Notes: a model not told the origin generated them from the letters alone. A stretch of 64,000 nucleotides of DNA from Cephalotus follicularis (GCA_001972305.1 BDDD01001471.1:38277-102276), one strand, 5' to 3'; shown: positions 1 to 10,545, numbered from the stretch's first letter. A program made the numbers and translations.

Positions 1-580
1 CGACATATATATATTTGTCAAAACATATATATAACACTTCATTTCCCAAGTAAATTATGATTCATAAAATACATGCAACAATACATTTCTCTTTGAACAT
101 TTCAAGTAATTTATAGGTATAAATACTTGAAACATATATATTTGTCAAAATATATATAACAATCATTTTCTCCAAAACTCAAGTATCAAAATACTTGTAA
201 CGGTACACTTTAGTAAAACCCGATTATTTGAACTACATTCAAATACCTCAAAAATACATATTTGTAAATCAGTTTCGCAATCTCTCGAAAGCCATTTTCT
301 AAATCCTTTTTGGAACCATTTTCCAAACACTAATGATTTTAATAAACCATTAACCAAACACATTTCAGAATGTTTTGGAAGCCATTTTCACAATCTTTCG
401 AGAATATATATATATATATCTCAAAACGTACATTTCACATAAAGTAATGATTTATGTAAATCACATTTGCACTTCCAAAAAGGGGTAAAACGTTTCACAA
501 TCCTCAATAACCAACTCGAAATACGATTTAACACAGTACAATATGCATACATATACTCACAATGCAAAACGGTCCCAAAC

Positions 581-1067
581 AGTTGGTCGTTTCTCACTGA
601 CAGTCGGCTGTTCTCCTTCAACAGTCGGCTATCCCACAATTGGCAGTCGGCTGCTCTTAACCACCAGTCGGCTGCCCTCCTTGGCAGTCGGCCGTCCTAT
701 ACTAACAGTCGGCTGCCCTCCTTGGCAATCAGCTGTCCCTCACATAGCAGTCGGCTGCCCTCTCCAGGCAGTCGGCTGGTCCAATACAATACACATTCCA
801 TGCTGCCACCTGTCCCAGCATGTCCGGGAGAGTGACACGTGGACAGTCAGCTGTTACCCAAAACAGTAGGATGCACCACCACACTGTCGGCTGCCTTCCT
901 TGGCAGCTGGCTACAAAATCAAAAGGAAGCAACCTGCATCACCAGGCGCGAACAGTCGACTGGATCCAATGCCCAGTCGGCTGGTTTCCATGGGTAGTCG
1001 GATGTTCCTCACGAACAGTCGACTGCTGGCCTAGAACAGTCGACTGTCCTCCCAGGACAGTCGACTG
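581..1067. repeat. Phased palindrome array, CAGTCGGCTG flavour (large cluster, LTR A left copy)
   Basis: About 20 copies of a 10-bp near-palindrome, CAGTCGGCTG or CAGTCGACTG. Unit starts are at 581, 601, 622, 644, 665, 685, 706, 726, 748, 769, then 844, 864, 884, 904, then 954, 974, 995, 1016, 1037, 1058. Steps within each block are 20-22 bp. The DNA between units is not conserved, so this is not a simple tandem repeat. Some units have lost the central CG (caatcagctg, cagtcagctg), as expected from methyl-C deamination. Confidence 0.92.
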
Positions 1068-1583
1068 CCCCTACGGGCAGTGCCCAAAAACAGCAGCAAT
1101 CACACAAGTTTCAATCCACTTTAAACAATTCAAAGCCATAAACACTATCACCATAACACACATTCAGGCTTCTATCACAATATAACACATGCACTTCACT
1201 CATAACATCATTATAAATGACTTTGAATCACAAATATAGGTTTCCCCTACCTTTGAACCCCAAGTTAGGAGTTGCAATCCACCTCTTTAAGTCCCGGATC
1301 CGAGGTCCTTGCACTCCTAAGCTCGCCCAGCAGCCTCCATTGGTTCGATTCCTCCGCTGGTCCGGCCTCCAAGCTTCCGGTTCAACACCAAGCTCCGTAT
1401 GTCCTCAACACACACACACACACACTTTCACTCTCAAACTCACCTTCAAACACCCTTGAATCACAGAGGAGATGGAGATTGAGGAGAGGAAGTTGTGTTT
1501 TTATCAAGGAGACCCGGCCCCTCTCTCTGCCAAATGCCCACAAATGCCAAAACACCCCCTTTTTCTCACTTAAAGGCTGACAG

Positions 1584-1737
1584 CACGTGGCTGACTGGTA
1601 CATGGCAGTCGACTGCCATGGATTGGCAGTCGACTGTTTCTGACGACACTCAAAACAGACGGCTGCTTCCTCACAGCAGCTGGCTGCCACCTTCACCAGG
1701 GGAGTCCAGTCGGCTGCCTCTCTATGGCAGTCGGCTG
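1584..1737. repeat. Phased palindrome array, small cluster near the LTR A start
   Basis: Units at about 1584, 1605, 1627, 1656, 1677, 1707 and 1728, mostly cagtcgactg or cagtcggctg. Steps are 21, 22, 29, 21, 30, 21. This cluster lies on the other side of the leader-like segment (about 1100-1580) from the large array. A (CA)n tract lies at about 1410-1424 between the two. Confidence 0.88.
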
Positions 1738-1883
1738 CCCCCTGCACCAAAAACACACTAACACACTTTTCCTTGCAAATTTTACCACACCAAAGGGGGA
1801 AAACACAATCATCATTAATTCCACGTATAAAATTACATTTAAAAATGCAATATTACACCTTAACGAAAAACCCGAGCATTAGA

Positions 1884-1895
1884 TCCACCCCTCCT
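1884..1895 (-). other. Polypurine tract of element A
   Basis: On the minus strand AGGAGGGGTGGA lies directly before the LTR start. It is preceded by a GAGGACGAAATT-like block typical of plant Ty3/gypsy elements just upstream of the 3' LTR. Confidence 0.75.
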
Positions 1896-2172
1896 TCAAG
1901 GAATTTCGTCCTCGAAATTAGAACAACACAAGGACAACTGAGAACAATGCTCTCGCATTTTCTCTTTCACGATCCCCCGTCTGTCCACGGCCCACAGCCG
2001 CATATGGTTCACTTTCACTTACAACCCTTACAAGGAGTTGGTCCTCCCAAACAGTTTACTTACAACACAGGTGGTCCGTAAACCCAGAACAACTCTTGTT
2101 GGTAACAACAAGTCACTTAGAAAAGCAAAAGAAAACAAGCTCATGCTTAAAACAAAAGTAAGGACTTTTACC
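1896..2172 (-). other. Non-coding gap between gag stop and polypurine tract, element A
   Basis: Only about 280 bp separate the gag stop from the polypurine tract. No protease, reverse transcriptase, RNase H or integrase similarity is visible, so the element carries gag and nothing else. Confidence 0.7.
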
Positions 2173-3114
2173 TCACATGATGCCCTTGCTGGTGTCCCTT
2201 CGCTGCAAAGGCCCAGTTGCAGCGCCACTTCCGCCAGTAGGTCCCACGGTTACTACCATAGAAATCTCTGGACAATCCCTCACCAAGTGACCAGATGCTC
2301 CACACTTCATACACAACCCTTTCTTTACCCGACAATCCTTCACTTGATGACCGGTGCGACCGCAGTGGGAACAAACCCCAGGCCTTACATTACTCCCCTG
2401 ACTAGGAGTTCCTTGGTTGGCAGTCTGCTGAGACTGGTTCTCAGATGATCTGGGCGGAGAATCACTGCCTTGCCATTGTGATGACGCTAGCCTGAACTGA
2501 GTAGGGCCCTGTTTGCTCTGCTGCCTACGATCCCTTTCCGCACGGTCTTCGTTTGAGATACTCTCTAACAACCTTGCCTTCTGAGCGACGTCCACAAAAG
2601 TCCCCAGTTCGATAGCCCTGATCCTTGACCGAAGATCCGACCGCAGACCTTTCAAAAACCTCCGTATCTTTTTACCATCATCAGCTACCAGATAGGGGGA
2701 ATGCCTGGCTCGCTCCATAAACCTTGCTGTATACTCTACCACAGTCATCTCTCCTTGACGTAGCACCAGGAGCTCTGACTCCCTTCGTTCTTGCTCAAGT
2801 CGAGGCACATAAGCATCGAGGAACTCCCTCCGGAACCCCTCCCAAGTACAACCGAGTCCAGTTGACTCCCACTTTGCCTTGACCATCTCCCACAAGTGGA
2901 TGGCCTCGCCCCATAAACGGTAGACAGCAAACTTTAGTTTCTGGTTATCTGTACAGTTCATCACATCAAAGATCTTTTCCAGATCCTGCAACCACCTCTC
3001 AGCAGTGGTAGCATCCAACTCTCCTCTGAAGCTCGGTGGACTCTGCCTCATGAACCTTTCAAGGTCCCTCCCAAACTTATTACCGTCGTCACATGCACCC
3101 TGAGCTGGAGCCAT
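2173..3114 (-). CDS. gag: Gag of gag-only Ty3/gypsy element (TR-GAG type), intact
   Basis: A 313-residue uninterrupted frame from an ATG at 3114. Residues about 35-165 match the retrotransposon Gag domain (AERWLQDLEKIFDV, then WEGFRREFLDAYVPRLEQ, then EYTARFMERAR and FLKGLRSDLRSRI). Two CCHC zinc knuckles follow: C248-C251-H256-C261 and C268-C271-H276-C281. Gag packages the element RNA into virus-like particles in the cytoplasm, and the knuckles bind nucleic acid. The same frame runs 25 codons further upstream to 3189 inside the truncated LTR. I chose the MAPAQG start because it lies at the junction where LTR homology ends. This is the only long unbroken retroelement frame in the window. Polymerase functions would have to come from an autonomous relative. 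Confidence 0.9.
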   Translation of the reverse strand: MAPAQGACDDGNKFGRDLERFMRQSPPSFRGELDATTAERWLQDLEKIFDVMNCTDNQKLKFAVYRLWGEAIHLWEMVKAKWESTGLGCTWEGFRREFLDAYVPRLEQERRESELLVLRQGEMTVVEYTARFMERARHSPYLVADDGKKIRRFLKGLRSDLRSRIRAIELGTFVDVAQKARLLESISNEDRAERDRRQQSKQGPTQFRLASSQWQGSDSPPRSSENQSQQTANQGTPSQGSNVRPGVCSHCGRTGHQVKDCRVKKGLCMKCGASGHLVRDCPEISMVVTVGPTGGSGAATGPLQRRDTSKGIM

Positions 3115-3227
3115 GTGCACTTCCAAAAAGGGGTAAAACGTTTCACAATTTTCAATAACCAACTCGAAATACGATTTAACACAGTACAATATGCATACAT
3201 ATGCTCACAATGCAAAACGGTCCCAAA

Positions 3228-3715
3228 CAGTCGGTCGTTTCTCACTGACAGTCGGTTGTTCTCCTTCAACAGTCGGCTATCCCACACTTGGCAGTCGGCT
3301 GCCCTTAACCACCAGTCGGCTGCCCTCCTTGGCAGTCGGCCGTCCCATACTAACAGTTGGCTGCCCTCCTTGGCAGTCGGCTGTCCCTGACATAGCAGTC
3401 GGCTACCCTCTCCAGGCAGTCGGCTGGTCCAATACAATACACATTCCTTGTAGCCATCTGTCCCAGCATGTCCGGGAGAGTGACACGTGGACAGTCGGCT
3501 GTTACCAAAGACTGTCGGCTGCACCACCACATAGTCGGCTGCCTTCCTTGGCAGCCGGCTACACAATCAACAGGAAGCAACCTGCATCACCAGGCGCGAA
3601 CAGTCGACTGGCTCCAATGCCCCGTCGGCTGGTTTCAATGGGTAGTCGGCTGTTCCTCACGAACAGTCGACTGCTGGCCTCGGACCGTAGGCTATCCTCC
3701 TTGGACAGTCGACTG
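3228..3715. repeat. Phased palindrome array, CAGTCGGCTG flavour (large cluster, LTR A right copy)
   Basis: Copy of the array in the left LTR. The first units are at 3228, 3249, 3270 and 3292 (21, 21, 22 bp) and the last is at about 3706. Individual units differ from the left copy by transitions (for example cagtcggttg for cagtcggctg), but positions are unchanged. Confidence 0.92.
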
Positions 3716-4230
3716 CCCCTACGGGCAGTGCCCAAAAACAGCAGCAATCACACAAGTTTCAATCCACTTTAAACCATTCAAAGCCACAAACACTATCACC
3801 ACAACACACATTCAGGCTTCTATCACAATATAACACATGCACTTCACCCATAACATCATTATAAATGACTTTGAATCACAAATATAACTTTCCCCTACCT
3901 TAGAACCCCAAGTTAGGAGTTGCAATCCACCTCTTTGAGTCCCGGATTCGAGGTCCTTGCACTCCTAAGCTCGCCCAGAAGCCTCCATTGGTCCGATTCC
4001 TCCACTGGTCCGACCTCCAAGCTTCCGGTTCAACACCAAGCTCTGTATGTCCTCAGCACACACACACACACTTTCACTCTCAAACTCACCTTCAAACACC
4101 CTTGAATCACAGAGGAGATGGAGATTGAGGAGAGGAAGTTGTGTTTTTATCAAGGAGACCCAGCCCCTCTCTCTGCCAAATGCCCACAAATGCCAAAACA
4201 CCCCCTTTTTCTCACTTAAAGGCTGACAGC

Positions 4231-4383
4231 ACGTGGCTATCTGGCGCATGGCAGTCGGCTGCCATGGCTTGGCAGTCGGCTGTTTCTGCCGACACTCAAA
4301 ATAGCCGGATGCTTCCTCACAGCAGCTGGCTGCCACCTTCACCAGGGGAGTCCAGTCGGCTGCCTCTTTGTGGCAGTCGACTG
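4231..4383. repeat. Phased palindrome array, small cluster, LTR A right copy
   Basis: Counterpart of 1584-1737. Units at 4252 and at 4374 (cagtcgactg) bracket a few others. The cluster lies about 150 bp inside the LTR start. Confidence 0.88.
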
Positions 4384-4529
4384 CCCCCTGCACCAAAAGC
4401 ACACTAACACACTTTTCCTTGCAACTTTTACCACACCAAAGGGGAAAAACACAATCCTCATTAATTCCACGTATAAAATTACATTTAAAAAAGCAATATT
4501 ACACCTTAACGAAAAACCCGGGCGTTACA

Positions 4530-4870
4530 GTTCATGAACGAAACTATCCTACTGATGACCTTGAATTGGCTGGAGTCATTTTTGCACTAAAGATTTGGCG
4601 GCATTAACTATATGGAGAAAAGTGTAAAATTTTCGCAGATCATAAAAGCCTTACATATACTTTTACTCTTAATGAGCTAAATATGAGGCAAAGGAGATGG
4701 TTGGAACTACTTAAGGCCTATGACTGTACTATTCAGTACCATCCAAGAAAGGGAAATGTTGTGGCAGATTCTTTCAGTAGTAAGAGCATAGGAAATTTGG
4801 CAATGATGGTTACCGTAGAAGAGGAATTACTAAGAGTTTTCTAGAGATTGAACCTGGAAGTTAGAAAAGA
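4530..4870 (+). pseudogene. pol: Gypsy RNase H fragment of element C
   Basis: The frame begins abruptly at the element A junction with VHERNYPTDDLELAG and FALKIWRH, the start of a Ty3/gypsy RNase H. It continues with FADHKSLTYTF (catalytic DHKSL) and MRQRRWLELLKAYD with YHPRKGNVVAD. A stop follows IWRH at about 4605, and another lies near 4842. The reverse transcriptase that should precede it is not in the window, because element A inserted at this point. Known family order puts RNase H between RT and integrase. Confidence 0.88.
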
Positions 4871-4951
4871 AGGAGAAGGAGATTACCTAGCTAAACTCAT
4901 AGCTCGACCATCTTTAGTTGAAAGAATCAAGAATTAGATGACTCAGAATTT

Positions 4952-6275
4952 ATGAAAATAGAAGATGAGGTGCGAAATGCAAAATTATCACATTATAACT
5001 TGGGAGTCGATGGTGTGTTAAGATTTGAGTCGATATTATGCATTCCGTCCAATTCAGACTTGAAGAAACAAGTAATGATGGAAGCACATAGTTCAAATTT
5101 CTCTGTTCACCCTAGAAGTACTAAGATGTATAGGGATTTGCGAGACCTATATATATGGAATAACATGAAAAGAGAAATTGTAGACTTTGTGTCAAGATGT
5201 CTTATTTGACAACAGGTTAAAAATGAGAATAAATTACTGAAAGGGGATTTACAATCACTTCCTATACCTGAGTGGAAGTGGGAGCACATTAATATGGACT
5301 TTGTAACCGAACTTCCAAGGATAGTCAAAGGAAATAACTCTATATGGGTGATCATGAATCGATTGAAGAAATATAATCATTTCCTACCGATTAAGGATAG
5401 TCACTCTTTGTATCATTTGGCCACGATATATGAGCAAGAAGTAATCAGGTTACATGGCATACATTTGTCAATTGTTTCGGATCGAGATCCACGTTTTACG
5501 TCATGATTCTGGATGTGACTACAAAAAGCTCTAGGTACAAGATTGGATTTTAGTAAGGCCTTCCATTCACAGACCGATGATCAATCAGAGTGAACTATTC
5601 AAACTTTGGAAGACACGTTGAGAGCATGCATTATATATTTTCAAGGGAATTGGGAGCAACATGTGACTCTGATAGAATTCGCCTATAATAACAGCTTTCA
5701 AGCTAGTATACAGATAGTGCCTTTTGAAGCTCTTTATGGACGAAAGTGTAGGACGCCAATATGTTGGAATGAAGTAGGAGAAAGGAAATTATTAGGACCA
5801 GAAATGATACAAATAACTACTGAAAAAGTAAGACTAATTTCGAAGCGTCTATTAGCAAACCAAAGTAGACAAAAGAGCAATACAGATAAGAGACGAAGGG
5901 AATTAGAGTTCGAAGTGGGTGATCATGTAATTCTAAAAGTATCACCTTGGAAAGGAGTTATGAGATTTGGTAAAAAGGGAAAACTTAGTTTGCTATACAT
6001 CAGAGCATTTGAAATTCTAGAAATAATTGGAGAGGTTGCGTATAGGCTTGCATTGCCTCCCAATCTCTCTCATGTGCAAAATGTATTACATGTATCTCCA
6101 CTTCAGAATTATATGGCAAACTCATCTCAAGTTCTAAGAATCGAACCAATACATGTACATAAAGATTTATCATAAGACGAACGACTAGCACGAATTCTGG
6201 AATATAAAGAGCAAGTACTATGGACAAAGACAATTCCGTTAGTAAAGGTTTTATGGAGAAACCATGGAGTTCAAG
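4952..6275 (+). pseudogene. pol: Gypsy integrase with chromodomain start, element C
   Basis: The HHCC zinc region is visible (AHSSNFSVHPRSTKMYRD, then RCLI). The second Cys of the CxxC pair is now a stop near 5206. The catalytic triad residues are present in INMDFVTELP, SDRDPRF and the E of DDQSE before a stop. FEALYGRKCRTPICWNE and HVSPLQNY mark the integrase C-terminus. ILEYKEQVLWTKTIPLVKV and LWRNHGVQ begin a chromodomain-like tail, so C was probably a Tekay-like chromovirus (inference). The frame is cut after HGVQ by element B and resumes at 15977. Stops near 5206, 5504, 5517, 5592 and 6174 make it dead. Confidence 0.9.
6271..6275. repeat. Left target-site duplication of element B
   Basis: tcaag here and tgaag at 15977-15981 match 4 of 5. 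Removing B plus one copy rejoins the chromodomain reading frame of C. Confidence 0.85.
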
Positions 6276-9210
6276 TGTAATATCCCGCATATTCATGTGC
6301 ATATTTTCGAGTTTTTATTTTGTGTTGGTTATATTGTTGGTCTATTTTGTTTTTGAGCCCTTATGTTTTGGGATATATGATATCATTTTTGGGCTTTTGA
6401 TATTTATTGGAAGATGATAATGGATAAGTAAAATTAATTGTTTGATATTTTAAATTAATCTCTAAATCAGTTTTTATATTAGTAATATGGTAAAATTGTT
6501 TTATTTGGAAAATAAATCCGTTTTTCTATTTAAAACCTATTTATTTCATATTTCTCCCCTCCCTCTCCCGTATGTTTCATCTTCTTTCTTCCCAAACCGA
6601 TTCTTTTCCTCTATTTCTCCCTATCAATCCCGAACTTTTCTACCTTTTTCCTATCCTATCAGATTTAGAATTCTTCTTTCCTTATCTAAGCTGATTTTCG
6701 CCTCTTCCTTGTTGTATATGTATGCCATTATTTATTGTTTATGCATCCACAATGTCATTGTGCCTGGTAGCCAAACCTGCAGAGTTTTGGAATCTATTTT
6801 GTTCTCCTTTGCTTCATTGAATCAGGTTTGTTTTCCTTTGTGCATCACGGTTTAACTTATCGATGGTTATCTTGTGTTGTTATGATTTTGTTTGTATACA
6901 TAAACTGTTAGAATTCAATTTTGATTCCTGCCATGCATATTCTGTTATTGTTTGTGAGATTGTTAGCAAGTCCTAAAGTGTCTTGTAGTAGTAGTAAACA
7001 AATTGTGAAACTAGCAATTGGTATATCACAGAAATTGATCAATAGCTGTGCGTACAATGAATTAGAATTTTGATCCTCTTCAAAGTATGATCACCAATCG
7101 CATAAAATTATTGTTTCTTTATGATCATAAGTAACTGTTGTCTCACATAAGTCCTATTTAAATGTTTATGACCCCCTGGTATTGAGAAATCCAAGTTTTG
7201 ACAGAAAATTTGCATAAGACTGCTATGTTTTTTTTTAAAAAAACCAAAAAAAAAAGAAATTTTCTATGAACAGACAGCTGCTGCACTTTGAGTAGTCGGC
7301 TACCTCTTCAATCAATCGACTGTTATCCCATGCACAGTCGACTGGACCGCTGTACCAGTCGACTGGCTACTGTTCTGCTTGTGTAGTCGGCTAGCCATGT
7401 GATACAGTCGACAGCCATGTCTCAAATAGTCAACTGGATTTTGTTACAGTCGGCTGGAGGTGTCCAGGAAATTTCTGGTTTTAAGTTTAGTTATTCATTT
7501 GTTCATCTAATGAATCAGAATATGTTTTAGAAACTGTTAAATTTCTGTTTTGATATTCGGAAGTAGTTTTTGAATCCTTATGTGAATGATATTGTATCAT
7601 TTATATTTTTGTGCTACGAGGGGCAATTAGAAATTGTTGTTCAATTCTTAAGTGATTTTTTTAATCGCTTAAGGTACGGATTATTCGTTCTTGGCTTATT
7701 CCTTCAGTATTAATGAAATGAATTCAAAAATATTTTGTACGGATATTTCTCATCTTTGACATCGGATTTATTTGAAATAAATCCAGTTTTTTGAATATGC
7801 CTCTTTCGGTTTACGAAATTTGTTATGTTTGGATTTGAAAATAAAGTCACTTGATATTGTATGAAATAAATATTTATAACTTTACAATTGGTTATGATAT
7901 GTTTATGAAAGGTTATGCAATAGTCTATATGTTTTGAAAATAAATAAGTTGATTCTGATTTATGAAAGTAAACTGATTTTGATATTGAAAAAGACTTTCA
8001 CATTAGGAAGTATGTTAAAGACTATGATATGTTCAGAAAATGTTTAGAAGATCTGTTATGTTTTTAAAATTGTTTTGGAATAAAAAAATATTTTGGAATA
8101 AGGATATACAGAGATATTTACTACCTATGGAGGTACCATAGGCATGTCGTAGGCCTGGCACAGGGACATGACACTTCTGTAGCGGTGTCATTTGACTACG
8201 ACGTCTCTCTATGTTATGAATAAATCCCATGAGGTGGATTTATGGATCCATTATGTATGATAGATGCGTATGGGTTGATCTTAGGATATGTTAAGGATTT
8301 GGATATTGGGGATTGATTGTGTAGTGCCGTACACGTCTTTCAATCAGATCATGTGGGCCTTGCAAACCCCTTGCAATTATTCATATGTGTATGAAATTTT
8401 GGATCTCTGTGATGAAATTATGGAATCAGATAAATCTCTGTTTTGTTTATGTTTTGGAATCTTTAACTCGGATAATGTTAAAGAAATTGGATATTGTTTC
8501 GGATAATGTTTTGAAATTTAGATTTGGCTTTGAAACTTGGATTATGCTTTGAAATTTGACTATTGTTTTAAAAATCAGATTTTGCCTTCGGATATCGATG
8601 TGAAAAGTTGATAATGATTGAAATGCGAATATTTTTTTTGAATAGACATAATTGTTTATATGACTACTTCCTTTTTGCTTTTCGAAATAACGTTAAATTA
8701 TTTTATTCATGAGATTTTGATATTTAAAGGTTCAAGTATGTTCTATCCTTGAAAGTATCGTTTTATGTATTATGATTATATATCTGTACTGAGGTTTGCT
8801 CAGCCGCCTTTTCGTTTTCCATGCGACAGGTATTCTGGGAAAGTATATGGGAAACGTGTGATGAGTGATGACACCATGTCTGAGGATCATCTAGGAGTGT
8901 AATCCTACTATGTTTCTCTTAGGATTAGTTTATGAACAATAAGTACCTTTTTGGATTATTATTTCAGTATTTGACTTAAGGAATATGTTTAAGAATTTTG
9001 ACTTATGTTTAATCTTTCAGATTATGAATAAAGTTTCAGACTATGTTTTAGACTTTGTTATATCCATGATATGTTTAGACCAACACGTTTGAATAAAGTT
9101 AAGAAAATATTATGGATAAAAAGGAATAAAATCGAGCTTTGTTATCTGATGTGTTATGTTTAGCTTCGGATTCTGAACCGTAACGACTCCCGCAGTTCGG
9201 GGGTGTTACA
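6276..9210 (+). mobile_element. 5' LTR of gag-only gypsy element B
   Basis: 2,935 bp, beginning TGTAATATCCCGC and ending GGGGGTGTTACA, so the ends form an inverted repeat. It matches 10660-15976 once the rearrangement there is removed. It contains a 7271-7456 palindrome array, an ATCAG|GTTTGT donor-like site at 6825/6826 and a TTAAG|GTACGG site near 7672. An A/T homopolymer block at 7230-7257 replaces the sequence around the first array unit seen in the 3' LTR. Confidence 0.88.
7271..7456. repeat. Phased palindrome array, CAGTCGACTG flavour (LTR B 5')
   Basis: Units at 7271, 7293, 7313, 7335, 7356, 7384, 7405, 7427 and 7447; steps 22, 20, 22, 21, 28, 21, 22, 20. They include perfect palindromes CAGTCGACTG (7335, 7356) and variants tagtcggcta, caatcgactg and tagtcaactg. 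Confidence 0.92.
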
Positions 9211-9212
9211 GA

Positions 9213-9226
9213 AAAGTTATCAGAGA
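9213..9226 (+). other. Degenerate primer-binding site of element B
   Basis: AAAGTTATCAGAG lies three bases after the LTR and resembles the tRNA-Met site TGGTATCAGAGC with several substitutions. Confidence 0.5.
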
Positions 9227-9385
9227 ATAGGTTTTTCTTTCCTTAAAAGACATATCTAGGTTTGACCTGTTAGATTCGGTAGACCTTGGGTTAGGATCTT
9301 TTCATTGTGGTCTTTCTGACATGTGTTTTGTTTCAACCTTGGTTTCTTTTGTTGTTGTGTTATGTTTTGGATTTATGTTTCATAG

Positions 9386-10545
9386 ATGGTATGAATAAGG
9401 AATACCCCACAAGGAAACGAACCGACTGAGACTCATGATGAAGTAAGAAAAAAGCCTACGGTTGAGGAGTTGGTGCGACAGGCAGTTGCCAAAGAAGTGG
9501 ATCGATTAATTCATGCTATGCAAAAACAAGGGCAAGGATGCCAAGAGCAAGTTGCAACGGAGAATGCACCGGCTGATGTTCAGGTTGGTAGGGAAACTGG
9601 GGACCGACCCGACACTCCTGTATATGTCTGGCTGGAGCGGTTCAAAAAGTAGAGGCCGCAGTCCTTTAGTTCAGCCCTTACACCTGTAGTGGCTGAGCAT
9701 TGGATTACGCACATGGAGAAAATCTTTAATGTGTTGGGATGTGATGACGAACAGAAGGTAAGGTTGGCAACATATAAGTTGGAAGGAGATGCTCAAAAGT
9801 GGTGGCAAACATTGAGGTTGGCTAAGGGAGGAGACTATATTGATGCCTTGACATGGTTTGAGTTCTGTGAGGTCTTCTATCAGTAGTATTTCCCCATTGC
9901 TGACAAGGAGGCTTACGCAAGAGAGTTTGTAAATACTAGGCAGAAAGATGGTGAATTGGTCACTGAGTTTTTGGCCCGGTTCACTAGGTTAGCCGGTTTT
10001 GCTGGATCCGCGACAGGGTCGGCATTTGAGCAATCTGAGAAGTTCAAATGGAAATTGCAGTACCAGCTTAGAGGGAAACCGATAAATTCCAGATTTGCTA
10101 ACTTGGCGGAAGTAGCGAATGCTGCGAAGAATATTTAATTGGAGAGGTTGGACTTTCAGGCAGCTAGGCAAGAGGGGGAAAGGAAGCGGAATAGGATCGA
10201 TTCCTGAGGACAAGGTTTTTAGCAGCAAGGTGATGATAAACATCACAAAAAGGATCATAATCAGAATAAGGATGGGGGTAACCCCAATGTTCGGATTACT
10301 TTGTGTGACACGTGTGGGAGGCGACATCCGATTGGGACATGTTACAAGGCCACTGGGGCATGTTTTGCTTGTGCGCAAATGGGTCATCTCTTTAAGAATT
10401 GCTCGAATCCTCATACAAGGAATAAAGGAGGAGATGGCAATGATGCGGGAAAGTGCAACGTGGGTGGAAGAGTCTTCGCCATGACAACGCATCAGGCTAC
10501 GAACGCTCCAGGTATTGTTTGGGTTATTCTTGTTGTTTGGTAACC
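9386..10545 (+). pseudogene. gag: Broken Gag of element B, with start of protease
   Basis: Aligns end to end with the J gag at 60221. Shared blocks include PTVEELVRQAVAKEVDR, TPVYVWLERF, MEKIFNVLGCDDEQKVR, KWKLQYQLRGKPINSRFA and a zinc knuckle CFACAQMGHLFKNC (first pair CFAC). The ATG at 9386 is followed two codons later by TGA, where CGA stands in J. Other stops are TAG after LERFKK (9650), TAG in FYQ*YFP (about 9883) and TAA after AKNI (about 10137), with frame changes near 10140-10300. Three of these stops are C-to-T changes of CGA or CAG. After NVGGRVFAMTT only about 30 codons of a protease-like segment remain. Confidence 0.9.

Larger units (their letters stand above)
1..1883 (-). mobile_element. 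3' LTR of gag-only gypsy element A (runs off the left window edge)
   Basis: Positions 468-1883 repeat, at roughly 95% identity by eye, as 3116-4529 on the other side of a minus-strand gag gene. The LTR start on the minus strand is at 1883, where the expected TGTAATGC reads TCTAATGC. It is preceded by a purine-rich tract. The LTR continues left past 468, because 1-467 aligns in order with the A/T-rich part of LTR D near 50830-51030. Two palindrome arrays lie inside. The true left end is outside the window. Confidence 0.8.
3116..4529 (-). mobile_element. Truncated 5' LTR of element A
   Basis: Direct repeat of 468-1883. It starts on the minus strand with TGTAACGCCCGGG at 4529. It stops at 3116, one base before the gag ATG, whereas the left copy continues at least another 467 bp. 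The distal LTR, primer-binding site and untranslated leader are therefore missing here. The right flank (gttca, 4530-4534) continues straight into gypsy pol of element C. Confidence 0.8.

Noticed and set aside
467..1185. Overlapping frames coding repetitive peptides (SRLPSLAVGCP-like) across the palindrome array
   Set aside because: All three frames and both strands give similar low-complexity products, because the repeats lack stops. Spacing is 20-22 bp, not a multiple of three. No start context or homology.
6487..6855. 122-residue plus-strand frame in LTR B
   Set aside because: The matching stretch of the 3' LTR (10860-11230) does not keep the frame, and the product is hydrophobic low-complexity from a pyrimidine-rich leader.
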